Assembly (NCBI RefSeq): GCF_013778325.1
Contig: NZ_JACEIB010000007.1
Location: 248,001 to 312,000, forward strand
From: Sphingomonas chungangi
GTDB lineage: Bacteria > Pseudomonadota > Alphaproteobacteria > Sphingomonadales > Sphingomonadaceae
Length of the DNA stretch: 64,000 nt
Direction of reading: 5' to 3'
Part shown: one piece after another, positions 63,005 to 64,000 of the stretch
Layout of the letters: every line of letters begins with the position of its first letter
How positions within the stretch are numbered: position 1 is the first letter of the stretch
The notes under the pieces: generated by a model
Seen by the model: only the letters and a program-made list of their open reading frames with translations
What the model was told of the DNA's origin: nothing
Databases searched by the model: none
Translations under genes and position numbers: made by a program

Positions 63005-64000
63005 ATGCGCCAGGGCGCGACGTCATCATATGCGGGTTTCATCGCGCTGATCAGCGGCGTCGCCACGATCGGCGGCTTCCTGTTCGGCTTCGACAGCGGC
63101 GTGATCAACGGCACCGTCGAGGGGCTCGCGCAGGCGTTCCACACGACCAGCGCGGGCACCGGCTTCAACGTCGCCTCGGTGCTGCTCGGCTCTGCGGTGG
63201 GCGCGTTCGCGGCCGGATCGCTGGCGGACGTCTATGGCCGCCGCTCGATCCTGATCATCTCGGCGGTGATGTTCTTCTTCTCCGCGATCGGCGCGGGTGC
63301 GGCCACCGGCTCCGCGATGTTCGTCGCCGCGCGGCTGCTCGGCGGCTTCGCGGTCGGCGCGGCCTCGGTGCTGTCCCCCGCCTACGTGGCCGAGGTGACC
63401 CCGGCAGCGACGCGCGGCAAGCTTTCGACGCTGCAGCAGATCATGATCAACGTCGGCCTGCTGGGCTCGTTCATCTCCAACGCCCTGCTCGCGCATTTCG
63501 CCGGCAGCGCGACGCATCCGCTGTGGGGTGGCCTTGAGGCATGGCGCTGGATGTTCTGGATGCAGACCATCCCCTCGGCGGTCTTCTTCTTCGCGCTGCT
63601 CACGATTCCGGAAAGCCCGCGCTATCTCGTCGCGCGCGGCCGCAGGGACGAGGCGCATGCCGTGCTCGACAAGATCATGGACGATGCCGAGGCGAAGCAG
63701 AAGATCGGCGAGATCGAGGCCTCGCTCAACCGCGATCACAAGCCGAGCCTCGCCGATCTCAAGGACCCGGCCACCGGCCGCATCCGCAAGGTGGTGTGGG
63801 CGGGCGTCGGCATCGCCGCCTTCCAGCAGCTCGTCGGCATCAACGTGATCTTCTATTACGGATCGGTGCTGTGGCAGTCGATCGGCTATACCGAGGCGGC
63901 GTCGCTGGGCTTCAACATCCTGACCGGCGTGCTGGCGGTGATCTCCTGCCTGATCTCGTCCAACCTCGTCGACCGGGTCGGGCGTAAGCCGCTGCTGCTG
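63005..64000 (+). CDS. sugar porter family MFS transporter (3' truncated by window)
   Basis: The first 332 residues of a proton-sugar symporter. GFIALISGVATIGGFLFGFDSGVINGTVEGL is the sugar porter helix 1 motif (GFLFGFDSGV), ADVYGRRSILIIS is the loop 2-3 RXGRR-type motif, VLSPAYVAEVTPAATRGKLSTLQQIMINVGLLGSFISN is the PxYxAExxPxxxRG signature, PESPRYLVARGR follows helix 6, and FQQLVGINVIFYYGS is the helix 7 motif. It likely imports glucose or a similar hexose. ATG at 63005 follows GGGAGGGGG. It continues beyond base 64000. Confidence 0.94.
   Translation, partial: MRQGATSSYAGFIALISGVATIGGFLFGFDSGVINGTVEGLAQAFHTTSAGTGFNVASVLLGSAVGAFAAGSLADVYGRRSILIISAVMFFFSAIGAGAATGSAMFVAARLLGGFAVGAASVLSPAYVAEVTPAATRGKLSTLQQIMINVGLLGSFISNALLAHFAGSATHPLWGGLEAWRWMFWMQTIPSAVFFFALLTIPESPRYLVARGRRDEAHAVLDKIMDDAEAKQKIGEIEASLNRDHKPSLADLKDPATGRIRKVVWAGVGIAAFQQLVGINVIFYYGSVLWQSIGYTEAASLGFNILTGVLAVISCLISSNLVDRVGRKPLLL

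Overview
The window is a 64 kb stretch of GC-rich, tightly packed bacterial chromosome. Gene content and style point to an alphaproteobacterium of the Sphingomonas group. The signs are secDF-yajC beside a tRNA-Pro, bamD-recN in tandem, Entner-Doudoroff enzymes, several TonB-dependent receptors, and the dispersed palindromes typical of sphingomonads, one copy of which reads through a gene in frame as RPEPVEG. The assignment is inferred from content; no 16S gene is present. No insertion sequence, prophage or CRISPR array is visible. The first gene is cut at its 5' end and the last at its 3' end.

Layout. 1-0.8 kb: end of phaB, a small ribbon-helix-helix protein, and a candidate Fur-linked small RNA. 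0.9-5.9 kb: MarR regulator and P1 peptidase divergent from a tyrosine/homogentisate operon (hppD, hmgA, maiA, Rieske protein). 5.9-14.9 kb: housekeeping block (EI24 protein, tRNA-Pro, yajC-secD-secF, Mth938-like protein, glycosyltransferase, bamD, recN). 14.9-16.4 kb: an islet with unusual base composition holding a tRNA-Leu relic, attC-like inverted repeats, an RraB-like gene and an unknown membrane protein. 16.4-26 kb: gntK, an XpaC-like/TelA pair, phoD, LysE exporter, typA, an F420-type LLM oxidoreductase, and a DUF885 protein. 26-28.8 kb: an unrecognised four-gene unit in which a 60-residue peptide is followed by two 312-residue proteins and a degenerate response regulator. 28.9-30.2 kb: two hotdog thioesterases and an EVE protein.

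30.2-35.1 kb: GH3 beta-glucosidase divergent from glucokinase across a LacI-type operator, then a Bcr/CflA exporter. 35.1-38.7 kb: branched-chain 2-oxoacid dehydrogenase E1alpha, E1beta and E2. 38.8-44.8 kb: tripartite RND efflux operon. 45-48.4 kb: eda, an APC permease, and glycerophosphodiester phosphodiesterase. 48.5-53.1 kb: a Fur-box-marked iron island (catecholate siderophore receptor, PiuC hydroxylase, PepSY membrane reductase). 53.1-64 kb: VOC protein, DUF899 protein divergent from a MarR regulator across a perfect operator, MFS exporter, TonB receptor, MATE exporter, DEAD-box helicase with YaiI, and a sugar porter running off the end.

Working together: gluconokinase, glucokinase, KDPG aldolase, GH3 and the sugar porter fit glucoside uptake feeding the Entner-Doudoroff route. 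The hpp/hmg and bkd genes degrade tyrosine and branched-chain amino acids. Three Fur-like boxes tie the siderophore genes to a possible iron-responsive RNA. The most unusual segments are the peptide cassette at 26-28.8 kb, the islet at 14.9-16.4 kb, and the RNA candidate at about 0.7 kb.
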